From Desulforamulus profundi (GTDB taxonomy: Bacteria > Bacillota_B > Desulfotomaculia > Desulfotomaculales > Desulfotomaculaceae): a stretch of DNA of 25,098 nucleotides. Below the pieces are notes generated by a model. It ran no database searches. It saw only the letters and a list, made by a program, of their open reading frames with translations, and had not been told where the DNA came from. The position numbers were made by a program, and so were the translations under genes. Positions 1-8,134 of this stretch are shown in pieces; the first letter of the stretch is position 1, and each line of letters begins with the position of its first letter. The stretch spans positions 31,485-56,582 of the forward strand of contig NZ_AWQQ01000055.1 in the NCBI RefSeq assembly GCF_002607855.1. The letters run 5' to 3'.

Positions 1-700
1 TTCATCCCCGGGGCATTATTGCCGCTGCTACCAGCGCCGTCAGGGATGCGGCCAACAGGGAGGAATTTCTCCGGCTCACCCGGCAGAGGACCGGGTTGGA
101 AGTGGTTGTCCTGTCCGGAGAGAGGGAAGCGGCTGCCAGCTACCGGGGAGTACTGGCTGGTCTGCCCATTGCTGCGGGTTCCAGCATGGTCCTGGATGTG
201 GGCGGTGGCAGCACCGAGATGATTTGGTTCGGACAGGAGGGGGTCCGTTATGTCAGCCTGCCCGTAGGGGCCGTGCGAATGACTGAAGGAGGCCACACCG
301 AAGAACAGATCCGGGAACTCCTGGCCCCTGCCCTGGGGGAAGTCAAGAACCGGCAGGGGAAAGACCTATCCTTGGTAGCGGTGGGGGGACTGCCACCACC
401 CTGGGGGCCATGTCTTTGCAGCTGGCGCAATACCGGCCGGAACGGGTTCACGGCTGTTTCCTCCCGTTGCCGGAAATTGAACGCTTGCTGGCCATGCTGG
501 TGGCAGCGGGACCCGAAGGAAGGAAAAAAATCGTTGGCCTGCAGCCGGAGCGGGCCGACATTATTCTGGCCGGTGTAACCATTGTGAAAATTGTCCTGCA
601 AAGCTTGAACCTGAAGGGTTTGACGGTCTCCGAGAGCGATCTCCTGCATGGCCTGGTGTGGGAATTAGCGCAGCAATTGTCGAAACAAAAATTGGAATAA
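1..700 (+). pseudogene. ppx: Ppx/GppA-family phosphatase, 5'-truncated by the window and frameshifted
   Basis: This is the C-terminal part of an exopolyphosphatase/guanosine pentaphosphate phosphatase (ASKHA fold), which hydrolyses polyphosphate or pppGpp in the cytoplasm. The reading frame is open from base 3 and begins with the family signature ATSAVRDAANREEF. It continues through the phosphate-binding motif DVGGGSTE (about 197-220) to AVGG at about 385. There the frame shifts by one, and the rest (SLQLAQYRPERV to the TAA at 698-700) lies in the next frame. Restoring one G in the G6 run at 383-388 gives the family motif AVGGTATTLGA. The upstream frame alone would run out of frame to 578. 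The start lies outside the window. I am confident about the family; Ppx versus GppA cannot be decided from this fragment. The shift may be a sequencing error. Confidence 0.85.
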
Positions 701-743
701 CCTACCAATAATGACAGATATTTTCCACCCCCTATACTATAAT
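677..743 (+). promoter_or_regulatory. Candidate Spo0A-activated sigma-A promoter of spoIIE
   Basis: A perfect 0A box core, TGTCGAA, lies at 678-684. A second, weaker match, TGACAGA, lies at 712-718. A -35-like ATGACA (711-716) is separated by 21 bases from a perfect TATAAT (738-743). The B. subtilis spoIIE and spoIIG promoters are known for sigma-A hexamers spaced about 21-22 bp apart and activated by Spo0A, so the layout here matches the known class. The 0A box overlaps the 3' end of the preceding phosphatase gene. Transcription would start near 750, upstream of the proposed TTG start at 778. Confidence 0.65.
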
Positions 744-777
744 GGAGCAAAAGCGACAAAGTAAGGGGTGGGATAGG

Positions 778-3252
778 TTGTTTGATCGCATTGATATCTA
801 TACATACCACAGGGCCGGACAGGGGTCAAAGACAAAGAAGGAACCTCGTTGCCGTCAGAGTGCACCCACCGTTAAAAAAACACAAACCCGGGAAAGGAAG
901 CTTTCTTTGGCATGGGTTGGACGAGTTTTAGCCAGGGAAAGTCTTCTTCTCTGCTTGGTGGGATTCTTTTTGGGACGGGCGGTGCTACTGGGAGAACTGT
1001 CTCCCTTTGGGGTCAGCTTTGTATCTGCCGTGACCTGGACCTTTGGGCCCATGCCGCTGCTGGTAATATCGGTTATCCTTGGTCTTTTCTCGGTTACCGG
1101 GGGTGTTCAATTTTGGAGCACAAGCGCCATTGTGATTGCCGGTTTTTTCACCATTCTGTCCGTGAAGCCCCAGATCAACCGGCCCTGGCTGATGATCCCG
1201 GGGGTTGTGGCAGTCACAACGCTCACCGTTAAGAGTATTTTTACCAGTGCGCAGGGGCCGGCCCTCTATCCGTATATCACCGCAGGCTTTGAGTCTGTTT
1301 TTGCCGGCGTTCTCACCTGTCTGTTTTTACAAGCCCTAACCCCCTTTGTCAGGGGAAGCCTGCACAGGCCTATGTCCGGGGAAACAGCCTTTTGTTTTTT
1401 GGTGCTGGTGGCGGGCCTTATCGCCGGCACCGGCGGGCTGGAATATGAAACTGTAACCCTGCGGGGCGTTATCAGCCGGCTCATGATTTTACTGGGCGCC
1501 CTGGCCGGGGGCGCCGGTATGGGGGCCGCCACCGGCGCGGTGGTGGGAGTCATTCCCGGCCTCGCCTTTGTGGTGGCTCCGGTCATTGTGGGGGCCTACT
1601 CCTTTGCCGGAGTGCTGGCGGGGGCGGTGCGGAATTTTGGCAAACTTGCCGTGGCCGTGGGTTTTTTGCTGGGCAATATTGTTTTATCCATTTATGTTTC
1701 CGACTATGGTGACTTAAACGGAGTGCTGGCGGAGACGGCCATTGCCACCCTCCTGTTCCTGCTGTTTCCCGCCGGGCTGCAGGAAAAGATTAAAGAACAC
1801 CTCCCCAGGTTGAACAAAGAAGCTCCGGCGGCAACACCCATGCAGGATACCCGCCTGAGGGAACTGACGGTGGACCGGATCCGCAACTGGGCCTCTATTT
1901 TTACCGAACTGTCGAGGAGTTTTGAACAGGTATCCACCACGGTTCAGCAGAGTCAGGAAGAACATGGCCTGCAGCAGTTGTTTTCCGAGGTGAGTAAAAA
2001 GGTCTGCGACGGCTGCGCCCTTTACCGGACCTGCTGGGAAAGGGACTTTTACCGGACCTATCAAAATATGCTGGACATGCTTTCAACGGTGGAACTGCAG
2101 GGCAAAATCACCATTGACGATCTTTCCGAAGACCTCAAGAAGCGCTGCGCCAGGCTGAAAGAGATGTCCATCACCATCACCTGCCTGTACGAAACCTACA
2201 AGGTGAACAACTACTGGCACCAGCGCCTGCTGGAAAGCAGGGAACTGGTATCCGAGCAGCTCAAGGGTGTTTCTCAAATTATGGAGAACATGTCCAGTGA
2301 ACTGGAATTTGATGTGGAGCTGGACGGGGAAATTGATGAGGCGCTGCGGCACCAGTTTGACAGGCTGGGCATCCCCGTCGAGGATTTGTATACCTTGCAT
2401 AAGGAAGACGGCTTAATGGAAGTGGGCGTGGTAAAGCCGGCCTGCCGGGGCGAAATGGAGTGCCGCTTCACCGTTGCTCCGGTGGTGTCGAAGGTGGTGG
2501 GCAGGAGTTTCAATGTTGCCAGCACCAACTGCCAGTTAAGGGAAGGCGAAGACAAGTGCTGCTTCAAGCTGTACCCTGCCTTAAAATACAATCTCGATAT
2601 CGGGGTAGCCAAAATCGGCAAAGACGGCAATTCAATCTCCGGGGACAGCCACTCCATCCTCCAGTTGAAAGAAGGCCGCATGGCCCTGCTGCTGTCCGAC
2701 GGCATGGGGACGGGTCCCAAGGCAGCCAAGGAAAGCGGCACCATTGTCTCCCTGCTGGAGCATTTGCTGGAGTCCGGCTTTGGTCAGGATTTGGCGGTTA
2801 AGACGGTCAATTCTATCATGATGCTGAGGTACACCGAAGAAACCTTCTCCACCGTAGACCTGGCGGTGGTGGATCTCTACACGGGTAACGGCACCTTTTT
2901 AAAGATTGGCGCGGTGCCCAGTTACATCGTGCGGGGGCGCCGGGTGGGGATTATTAAAGCCAATACCCTGCCGGTGGGTGTGGTGGAAAACCTGCAGTTC
3001 GCATCCGTGAACAGGGTGCTGGAAGAAGGGGACCTGCTGGTGATGGTCAGCGACGGCATCTTAGACGCCTGCCGGGGCACCGATGCGGACCAGGACCAGT
3101 GGATGACCGCCATACTGCAAAACCTGGGTAAAATGGGTGCCCAGGAAGCCGCAGACGTCATCCTGGAGTCAGCCCAAAATGCTGCCGGCGGTCGCATACC
3201 GGATGACATGACGGTCATCACCGCCCGGCTGCAGACATCCTTGGAATCGTAA
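778..3252 (+). CDS. spoIIE: Stage II sporulation protein E (SpoIIE), membrane PP2C phosphatase
   Basis: SpoIIE dephosphorylates SpoIIAA-P to release sigma-F in the forespore and takes part in polar septum formation. The protein of 824 residues (about 827 in B. subtilis) has a short basic N-terminus and then roughly ten hydrophobic segments (about residues 45-340). A central cytoplasmic region follows, including a cysteine-rich stretch CDGCALYRTCW, and then a C-terminal PP2C domain. Metal-binding acidic motifs are visible at SDGMGTG (Asp about 641) and VSDGILDA (Asp about 759). The frame is open from an ATG at 742, but that codon lies inside the TATAAT box and has no ribosome site. TTG 778, preceded by AAGGGGTGGGATAGG, is the better start. 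The gene stands alone between a Spo0A-type promoter and a strong terminator. Confidence 0.95.
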   Translation: MFDRIDIYTYHRAGQGSKTKKEPRCRQSAPTVKKTQTRERKLSLAWVGRVLARESLLLCLVGFFLGRAVLLGELSPFGVSFVSAVTWTFGPMPLLVISVILGLFSVTGGVQFWSTSAIVIAGFFTILSVKPQINRPWLMIPGVVAVTTLTVKSIFTSAQGPALYPYITAGFESVFAGVLTCLFLQALTPFVRGSLHRPMSGETAFCFLVLVAGLIAGTGGLEYETVTLRGVISRLMILLGALAGGAGMGAATGAVVGVIPGLAFVVAPVIVGAYSFAGVLAGAVRNFGKLAVAVGFLLGNIVLSIYVSDYGDLNGVLAETAIATLLFLLFPAGLQEKIKEHLPRLNKEAPAATPMQDTRLRELTVDRIRNWASIFTELSRSFEQVSTTVQQSQEEHGLQQLFSEVSKKVCDGCALYRTCWERDFYRTYQNMLDMLSTVELQGKITIDDLSEDLKKRCARLKEMSITITCLYETYKVNNYWHQRLLESRELVSEQLKGVSQIMENMSSELEFDVELDGEIDEALRHQFDRLGIPVEDLYTLHKEDGLMEVGVVKPACRGEMECRFTVAPVVSKVVGRSFNVASTNCQLREGEDKCCFKLYPALKYNLDIGVAKIGKDGNSISGDSHSILQLKEGRMALLLSDGMGTGPKAAKESGTIVSLLEHLLESGFGQDLAVKTVNSIMMLRYTEETFSTVDLAVVDLYTGNGTFLKIGAVPSYIVRGRRVGIIKANTLPVGVVENLQFASVNRVLEEGDLLVMVSDGILDACRGTDADQDQWMTAILQNLGKMGAQEAADVILESAQNAAGGRIPDDMTVITARLQTSLES

Positions 3253-3259
3253 TAAAGGG

Positions 3260-3306
3260 GTGAGAGGTGGGAGATTGAAAGGACTCCCGCCTCTCACTTT
3301 CTCGTT
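3260..3306 (+). terminator. Rho-independent terminator after spoIIE
   Basis: GTGAGAGGTGGGAG (3260-3273) pairs with CTCCCGCCTCTCAC (3284-3297), a 14-bp stem with one G-T pair and a 10-base loop. A moderately T-rich stretch (TTTCTCGTTTT) follows. It begins 8 bases after the spoIIE stop codon. Confidence 0.85.
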
Positions 3307-3515
3307 TTCCGGTTTTATAACCACACTGCAAAAGCATTTCTCCCATGTTAACAGCACCTTACATTTTAAACCCTGAGAATTTATGATGCCAAAAGACAGT
3401 TCCCCCGGCTGGCAGGATTTTAAATAACAAAGGAATATTCAGCCCCTTTTGGAAGGAGATTATTGGTAAGCGTTGAATCTATTATTATAGACTGGGGAGG
3501 CTGAGGAGATAGCCT
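3307..3515 (+). other. Intergenic leader of tilS
   Basis: No gene is supported in the ~210 bases between the spoIIE terminator and tilS. The stretch is AT-rich. It contains a GGAAGGAG at 3451-3458 followed by a 13-codon TTG-started reading frame (3463-3504), which I judge too weak to call. The tilS ribosome site (GAGGAG, about 3502-3508) lies just before the ATG at 3516. No convincing -35/-10 pair was found. Confidence 0.4.
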
Positions 3516-4945
3516 ATGGAGGTGTTGGCAAGGGTTCGCAAAGAAATTGCCCGGCATAAAATGGTTGAGCCGGGGCAATTGATTATTGTGGGGGTTTCCG
3601 GCGGACCGGACTCCGTGGCACTGTTACATATTTTCCGTAGCCTGGCAGGGGAACTGGGAATATCGCTGCACGTCGCTCATCTGAACCACCTGTTCAGAGG
3701 AGAGGAAGCAAGAAAAGATGCCTGCTTTGTCAGGGAGTTGTGTTCACGGTGGAAAATTCCCTGTACGGTTGAGGAACGAAATGTCCCTGCTTATGCCCGG
3801 GAAAAACGTTTATCGGCCCAGGTAGCAGCCAGAGAAGTACGCTACCAATTTTTTATGATGTTCTGGAAAAAACCGGGGGAAACAAAATTGCCCTGGCCCA
3901 CCATGCCAACGACCAGGCGGAGTCGGTTTTAATGAATTTTCTGCGGGGCGCAGGACTCAGCGGGTTGTCCGGCATCCCTCCGGTCAGGGATAATCTTTTT
4001 ATACGTCCCCTGCTAAGCATCCGGCGGGAGGAGATCTTGCAGTACTGCCAGGACCATGGCATCTCTTTCCGCACAGACAGCTCCAATTTAAAGACCCTTT
4101 ACCGGAGAAATAAATTGAGGCACCGGCTGATTCCTTTGCTGGAACAAGAATATTCCCCGGGTTTGGTGAATATTTTGAACCGCATGGCAGAACAGGTCCG
4201 CAGCGAAGATGAATTTATGGAAGACCTGGCGCGGCATGCTTACAAACAGGTCCTCCTTTCCCAAGAAACCACCGGCCTGGTGCTTGATCGAATCCGGCTG
4301 GCCCGCCAGCCCGTCGCCCTGGCCCGGCGAATTATACGGATTGCCTGGGAAAACATCCATGGTTCCAAACAGGACCTGACCTTTGAGCATGTGGAGCACC
4401 TGGTTGAACGGTTATGGGGAGGCGGACCGGAAAGGGTCTGGCAACTTCCTGCCGGTATCAACGTCCGGCTGACCTATGACACGCTGGCTTTTCTGGCCCG
4501 GGAGCGGCAGGCTCCTATGACGACCTGTGAACTCCCTGTCCCCGGCAGTGTTGTCACGGAAACGGGATTGAAAATTACCAGCCAGGTCATAAGGAGAGAG
4601 GAGTTGCCGTGGCATCCCGGGGAACTGCCCGCCCACCAGGCGGTTCTGGACTATGACAGGGTAACCCTCCCGCTGATGGTAAGATTCAGGCAGGAGGGGG
4701 ATGTTCTGGTTCCCTTCGGATTGGGTAAACGGGTAAAGCTGAAAAAGATGCTGATTGACCGCAAAGTACCCAGGCACCTGCGTGACAAAATTCCTCTGGT
4801 GGTGGAGCAAAAAACGGGCAGAATCGTATGGGTTGCCGGCATCCGTTTGGCCGATGACGTGGCAGTCGGCCACTCTACGGAAAAAGTGATTCTACTGAGC
4901 CTGGAAAATGGGAATGATAGTAATACGCAAATTGATAACAAATAA
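3516..4945 (+). pseudogene. tilS: tRNA(Ile)-lysidine synthase TilS, frameshifted
   Basis: TilS ligates lysine to C34 of the CAU-anticodon tRNA(Ile), using ATP, so that AUA is read as isoleucine. It is essential in most bacteria. The PP-loop signature SGGPDS is at residues 28-33, followed by HVAHLNHLFRG. The first frame (3516-3932) goes wrong after REVRYQFF. The second frame continues with an LMNFLRGAGLSGLSGIPP segment and carries the TilS substrate-binding and C-terminal domains to 4945. Adding one T to the T6 run at 3849-3854 restores RYQFFYDVLEKTGGNKIALA followed by HHANDQAESV and gives about 476 residues, normal for TilS. Because the gene should be essential, a consensus error is likely. 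The hpt gene often found between tilS and ftsH in Firmicutes is absent here. Confidence 0.9.
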
Positions 4946-4960
4946 CTCTTGTGGTAAAAT
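4932..4960 (+). promoter_or_regulatory. Sigma-A promoter for ftsH
   Basis: TTGATA (4932-4937), a 17-base spacer, and TAAAAT (4955-4960) form a near-consensus housekeeping promoter. It overlaps the last codons of tilS and lies about 45 bases upstream of the ftsH start. Confidence 0.6.
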
Positions 4961-5005
4961 ATTGACTATCTTGGGACTCGGGCCTTGCAGGGAGGAGTGA
5001 CATTT

Positions 5006-6832
5006 TTGAATAAGGTTCTTAAAAACCTTAGCATTTACCTGTTGATTGTACTGGTTATCATATTCTTGATTCAGTTCACAGGGGACAAAAAGACCACCAT
5101 TGTTCCGCTGCGTTACGATGAGTTCATCAGCGCCTTGGAACAAAACAAAATTCAGAGTGTGGAAATGACCACCGACAAATCCACCAACATGATCACCGGC
5201 AAATTTAAAGACGGCCGGGATTTCCAAACGGATGGTCCCATACTCGACGATACTTTAATTCCCTTACTCAGGGAGAAAAACGTCCAATATAAACAGATTC
5301 CCCCTCCGGAACCGTCCTGGTGGGCAGGACTCTTAACCACCATGCTGCCCATCCTTATTTTTGTGCTGCTTTTCTTCTTCATGATGCAGCAGAGCCAGGG
5401 TGGCGGCAACCGGGTCATGTCCTTTGGCAAGAGCAAGGCCAAGTTACATACGGATGAAAAAAGAAAAATAACCTTTGAAGATGTGGCCGGGGCGGACGAA
5501 GTCAAAGAAGAACTGTCGGAAATCGTAGATTTTTTGAAGAACCCGAAAAAGTTTAACGAAATCGGCGCCAAAATCCCCAAAGGGGTGCTGCTCTTTGGAC
5601 CCCCCGGCACCGGTAAAACCCTGCTGGCCCGGGCTGTGGCCGGTGAGGCAGGGGTGCCCTTCTTTTCCATATCCGGCTCGGACTTTGTGGAAATGTTTGT
5701 GGGTGTGGGTGCCTCCAGGGTCCGCGATTTGTTTGAACAGGCCAAGAAAAACGCCCCTTGTATCGTGTTTATCGACGAAATTGATGCCGTGGGACGCCAG
5801 CGGGGCGCCGGTTTGGGCGGTGGCCACGATGAACGTGAGCAAACCCTGAACCAGCTGCTGGTAGAAATGGACGGTTTTAATCCCAACGAAGGCATTATCA
5901 TCGTGGCTGCCACCAACCGTCCGGATATTCTGGACCCCGCGCTGCTGCGCCCCGGTCGTTTTGACCGGCAGGTGGTGGTGGATCAACCGGATGTTAAAGG
6001 CAGAGAAGAAATTCTCAAAGTCCATGCCAAGGGGAAACCCCTGGAAGAGGATGTTAATTTAGAAGTGCTGGCCCGCCGCACCCCGGGCTTTACCGGTGCG
6101 GACCTAGCCAACTTGATGAATGAAGCGGCCCTGCTGGCGGCCCGTTTCGGCAAGAAAAAGGTCGGCATGCGTGAGTTGGAAGACTCCATTGAAAGGGTCA
6201 TTGCCGGTCCGGAAAAGAAATCCAAGGTGATTTCCGAAAAGGAAAAACGTTTGGTATCGTATCACGAAGCCGGCCATGCTCTGGTGGGATACCTGCTGCC
6301 CAATACCGACCCGGTGCATAAGGTCTCCATTATTCCCCGGGGCCGGGCAGGCGGTTACACCCTGCTGCTGCCGAAGGAAGACCGCTACTACATGACCAAG
6401 TCCATGCTGCTGGACCATGTGGTCATGCTGCTGGGCGGCCGGGTGGCCGAGGATGTGGTGCTGAAGGAAATCAGCACCGGGGCGCAAAACGACCTGGAGC
6501 GGGCCACCGGCACCGTACGCCGTATGATTATGGAATACGGTATGAGCGAAGAACTGGGTCCCCTCACCTTAGGTCATAAACAGGATACTCCCTTCCTGGG
6601 CAGGGACATCGGCAGAGGCCGTAACTACTCCGAAGAAGTGGCCTATGCCATTGACCGGGAAGTGCGCAAGATGATCGATCAATCCTACAGCAAGGCGAAG
6701 GCCTTGCTTACCGAGCACAGAGATACCCTGGACAAAATTGCCATGGTATTAATGGAGAAAGAAACCATCGAAGCAGAGGAATTTGCCGAACTGATGCGGG
6801 AAGCCGGGCTGGAAAAGCCGGTTCATGCATAA
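5006..6832 (+). CDS. ftsH: ATP-dependent zinc metalloprotease FtsH
   Basis: FtsH is a membrane-anchored hexameric AAA+ protease that removes misassembled membrane proteins and regulatory proteins. The 608-residue product shows the full family order. A first membrane helix (about residues 8-24) is followed by an extracytoplasmic domain and a second helix (about 106-127). The AAA domain has Walker A GPPGTGKT (198-205), Walker B FIDEID (about 255-260) and the second region of homology ([20 protein letters not shown]). The M41 zinc site HEAGH is at 420-424. The frame is open from a TTG at 4985, but GGGAGGAG at 4990-4997 points to TTG 5006 (MNKVLKNLS) as the start. GTG 4997 lies too close to that site. 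The gene is intact. Confidence 0.97.
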   Translation: MNKVLKNLSIYLLIVLVIIFLIQFTGDKKTTIVPLRYDEFISALEQNKIQSVEMTTDKSTNMITGKFKDGRDFQTDGPILDDTLIPLLREKNVQYKQIPPPEPSWWAGLLTTMLPILIFVLLFFFMMQQSQGGGNRVMSFGKSKAKLHTDEKRKITFEDVAGADEVKEELSEIVDFLKNPKKFNEIGAKIPKGVLLFGPPGTGKTLLARAVAGEAGVPFFSISGSDFVEMFVGVGASRVRDLFEQAKKNAPCIVFIDEIDAVGRQRGAGLGGGHDEREQTLNQLLVEMDGFNPNEGIIIVAATNRPDILDPALLRPGRFDRQVVVDQPDVKGREEILKVHAKGKPLEEDVNLEVLARRTPGFTGADLANLMNEAALLAARFGKKKVGMRELEDSIERVIAGPEKKSKVISEKEKRLVSYHEAGHALVGYLLPNTDPVHKVSIIPRGRAGGYTLLLPKEDRYYMTKSMLLDHVVMLLGGRVAEDVVLKEISTGAQNDLERATGTVRRMIMEYGMSEELGPLTLGHKQDTPFLGRDIGRGRNYSEEVAYAIDREVRKMIDQSYSKAKALLTEHRDTLDKIAMVLMEKETIEAEEFAELMREAGLEKPVHA

Positions 6833-6895
6833 TAGGAAACACCGGTATTAGAAGCGTTGGACACCTGGGACATGACAGAGACGTTTTAAAATAAA

Positions 6896-6925
6896 GAGTG
6901 TGCCATTTAAGGCACACCTCTTTCG
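6896..6925 (+). terminator. Hairpin between ftsH and ndk
   Basis: GTGTGCC (6898-6904) and GGCACAC (6911-6917) form a perfect 7-bp stem with loop ATTTAA, followed by CTCTTTCG. It is modest as a terminator because the T-run is interrupted. It lies just before the ndk ribosome site (AGAGGAGG), so it may equally be an attenuating or stabilising structure in the ndk leader. Confidence 0.45.
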
Positions 6926-6945
6926 TATCAAGAGGAGGAAAACAA

Positions 6946-7395
6946 ATGGAACGTACTTATTTAATGGTCAAGCCTGACGGAGTTCAACGGGGACTTGTGG
7001 GGCAAATTATCAGCCGTTTTGAACAGAGAGGCTATAAAATTGTTGGTCTCAAGATGATGCAGATCTCCCGGGAGATCGCTGAAAAACACTATGGGGAGCA
7101 TGCAGGGAAACCCTTTTTCCAGGGCCTGGTTGAGTTTATTACCTCCGGTCCGGTGGTGGCCATGGTGGTGGAAGGAAAAGATGTGGTGGCCACCGCCCGT
7201 GAAATGATGGGCGCCACCAATCCTCTGAAAGCTGCTTCCGGCACCATTCGTGCCACCTTCGGGGTAGACGTGGGACGCAACATCATCCACGGTTCCGATT
7301 CCCTGGAAAGTGCCCAGCGTGAAATCGGCATCTTTTTCCGTCCCGAGGAACTGGTGGACTACGGGCGTGCCATTGACACCTGGATTTACGAGTAA
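6946..7395 (+). CDS. ndk: Nucleoside diphosphate kinase
   Basis: Ndk transfers the gamma-phosphate between nucleoside triphosphates and diphosphates through a phosphohistidine. The 149-residue protein has the usual length and starts [18 protein letters not shown]. The active-site motif NIIHGSDS places the catalytic histidine at residue 115. Substrate-binding motifs such as FRPEELVDY are present near the C-terminus. AGAGGAGGAAAACAA precedes the ATG at 6946, which settles the start; the frame is open further upstream from 6898 without a ribosome site. A strong terminator follows, so the gene is probably a single unit or the end of an ftsH-ndk transcript. Confidence 0.97.
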   Translation: MERTYLMVKPDGVQRGLVGQIISRFEQRGYKIVGLKMMQISREIAEKHYGEHAGKPFFQGLVEFITSGPVVAMVVEGKDVVATAREMMGATNPLKAASGTIRATFGVDVGRNIIHGSDSLESAQREIGIFFRPEELVDYGRAIDTWIYE

Positions 7396-7408
7396 CTTTC
7401 ATATCTTT

Positions 7409-7445
7409 AATTCTCCAGTGAAAAAGCTGGAGAATTTTGTTTTTA
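7409..7445 (+). terminator. Rho-independent terminator after ndk
   Basis: AATTCTCCAG (7409-7418) pairs with CTGGAGAATT (7427-7436), a perfect 10-bp stem with an A-rich 8-base loop, followed by TTGTTTTTAG. It begins 13 bases after the ndk stop. Confidence 0.88.
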
Positions 7446-7502
7446 GGGTATAATAGAAGATATTGTATATTTATGAAAAAACTACCACAGGAGGGTTATT
7501 GG

Positions 7503-7901
7503 ATGGAATTAAAAGTAGGTCTAACGCATGAAACAAGCATCACGGTAGCAGACAGTAATACAGCCATTGCCTACGGCAGCGGCGGGGTCAGGGTTTTTGC
7601 CACCCCGGCCATGATCGGGCTGATGGAAAAAGCCGCTCTGGAACTGGCGGATCAATGTTTGACCGAGGGACAAACCACCGTGGGCACCCTGGTCAACGTT
7701 AAACATACCGCCGCCACGCCCGTCGGCATGAAGGTGGTGGCCCGGGCTGAGCTAATCGAAATTGATGGCAAGCGCCTGGTCTTTAAGGTGGACGCTGCCG
7801 ACGAAGCAGGTCCCATTGGCTCCGGCACCCATGAACGTTTCATTATTCACCTGGAGAAATTTTTGCAGAAAGTGGAAAGTAAGCTTACGGGTCAGGCTTA
7901 A
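7503..7901 (+). CDS. Hotdog-fold thioesterase of the FlK (fluoroacetyl-CoA thioesterase-like) family
   Basis: This 132-residue protein matches the small hotdog thioesterase family named after Streptomyces cattleya FlK. FlK is reported to use Thr42, Glu50 and His76. Here Thr34 (in FATPAMIGLME), Glu42 and His68 (in VNVKHTAATPVG) keep the same mutual spacing, so the catalytic triad appears conserved. The natural substrate in anaerobes is not known; an acyl-CoA is likely, and real fluoroacetate resistance is doubtful. ATG 7503 follows AGGAGGGTTATTGG. The frame is open back to 7437 but has no earlier ribosome site. A TATAAT at 7449-7454 may be its -10 box. It lies alone between the ndk terminator and the fhs leader. 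Confidence 0.8.
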   Translation: MELKVGLTHETSITVADSNTAIAYGSGGVRVFATPAMIGLMEKAALELADQCLTEGQTTVGTLVNVKHTAATPVGMKVVARAELIEIDGKRLVFKVDAADEAGPIGSGTHERFIIHLEKFLQKVESKLTGQA

Positions 7902-7910
7902 TGGTCGAGT

Positions 7911-8054
7911 CTTAAGGGGATTTCTATCGGGTCTTGTTGTTAGCCTTATGAGTATTTCTTATGGGTCCAGTTGTTAGTGTTTTATTGCCTTTTACAGGAC
8001 CCTTAAGCATGATCCCAAAGTCTAACAACAGGACCCCAGAGGAATACCCTAAGG
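7911..8054. repeat. Cluster of ~33-bp imperfect direct and inverted repeats
   Basis: Two direct copies, 7911-7943 and 7945-7977, agree at 25 of 33 positions by hand alignment. Both start CTTA and end in GTTGTTAG. A third copy in the opposite orientation lies at 8022-8054; its reverse complement agrees with the first at 26 of 33 positions. A partial inverted copy (ACAGGACCCTTAAG) lies at about 7994-8007. The outer arms could fold into a long hairpin. No protein-coding potential was seen. This fills most of the 233-base gap before fhs. It resembles an intergenic palindromic repeat family or a miniature element, but no terminal target duplication was recognised. Confidence 0.7.
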
Positions 8055-8134
8055 GCCAACAGCAACAGCCAATAGCTGATGGCGTTAAAGCGCTCCCCAA
8101 AGTGCAGAGAATTGATTAGAGGAGGTTACACTAC

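Noticed and set aside
742..777. ATG 742 as the start of spoIIE
   Set aside because: It lies within the TATAAT box (738-743), has no ribosome site, and a well-placed AAGGGGTGG precedes TTG 778.
3463..3504. 13-codon TTG-started ORF before tilS as a leader peptide
   Set aside because: It has a GGAAGGAG upstream, but a TTG start, tiny size and no attenuator structure make chance more likely.
5152..5916. 254-codon minus-strand ORF inside ftsH
   Set aside because: It is the antisense shadow of a highly conserved FtsH domain, has serine/proline-rich low-complexity sequence and no ribosome site.
7911..8054. CRISPR array
   Set aside because: Only two direct copies separated by one base, one inverted copy, no spacers, and no cas genes nearby.
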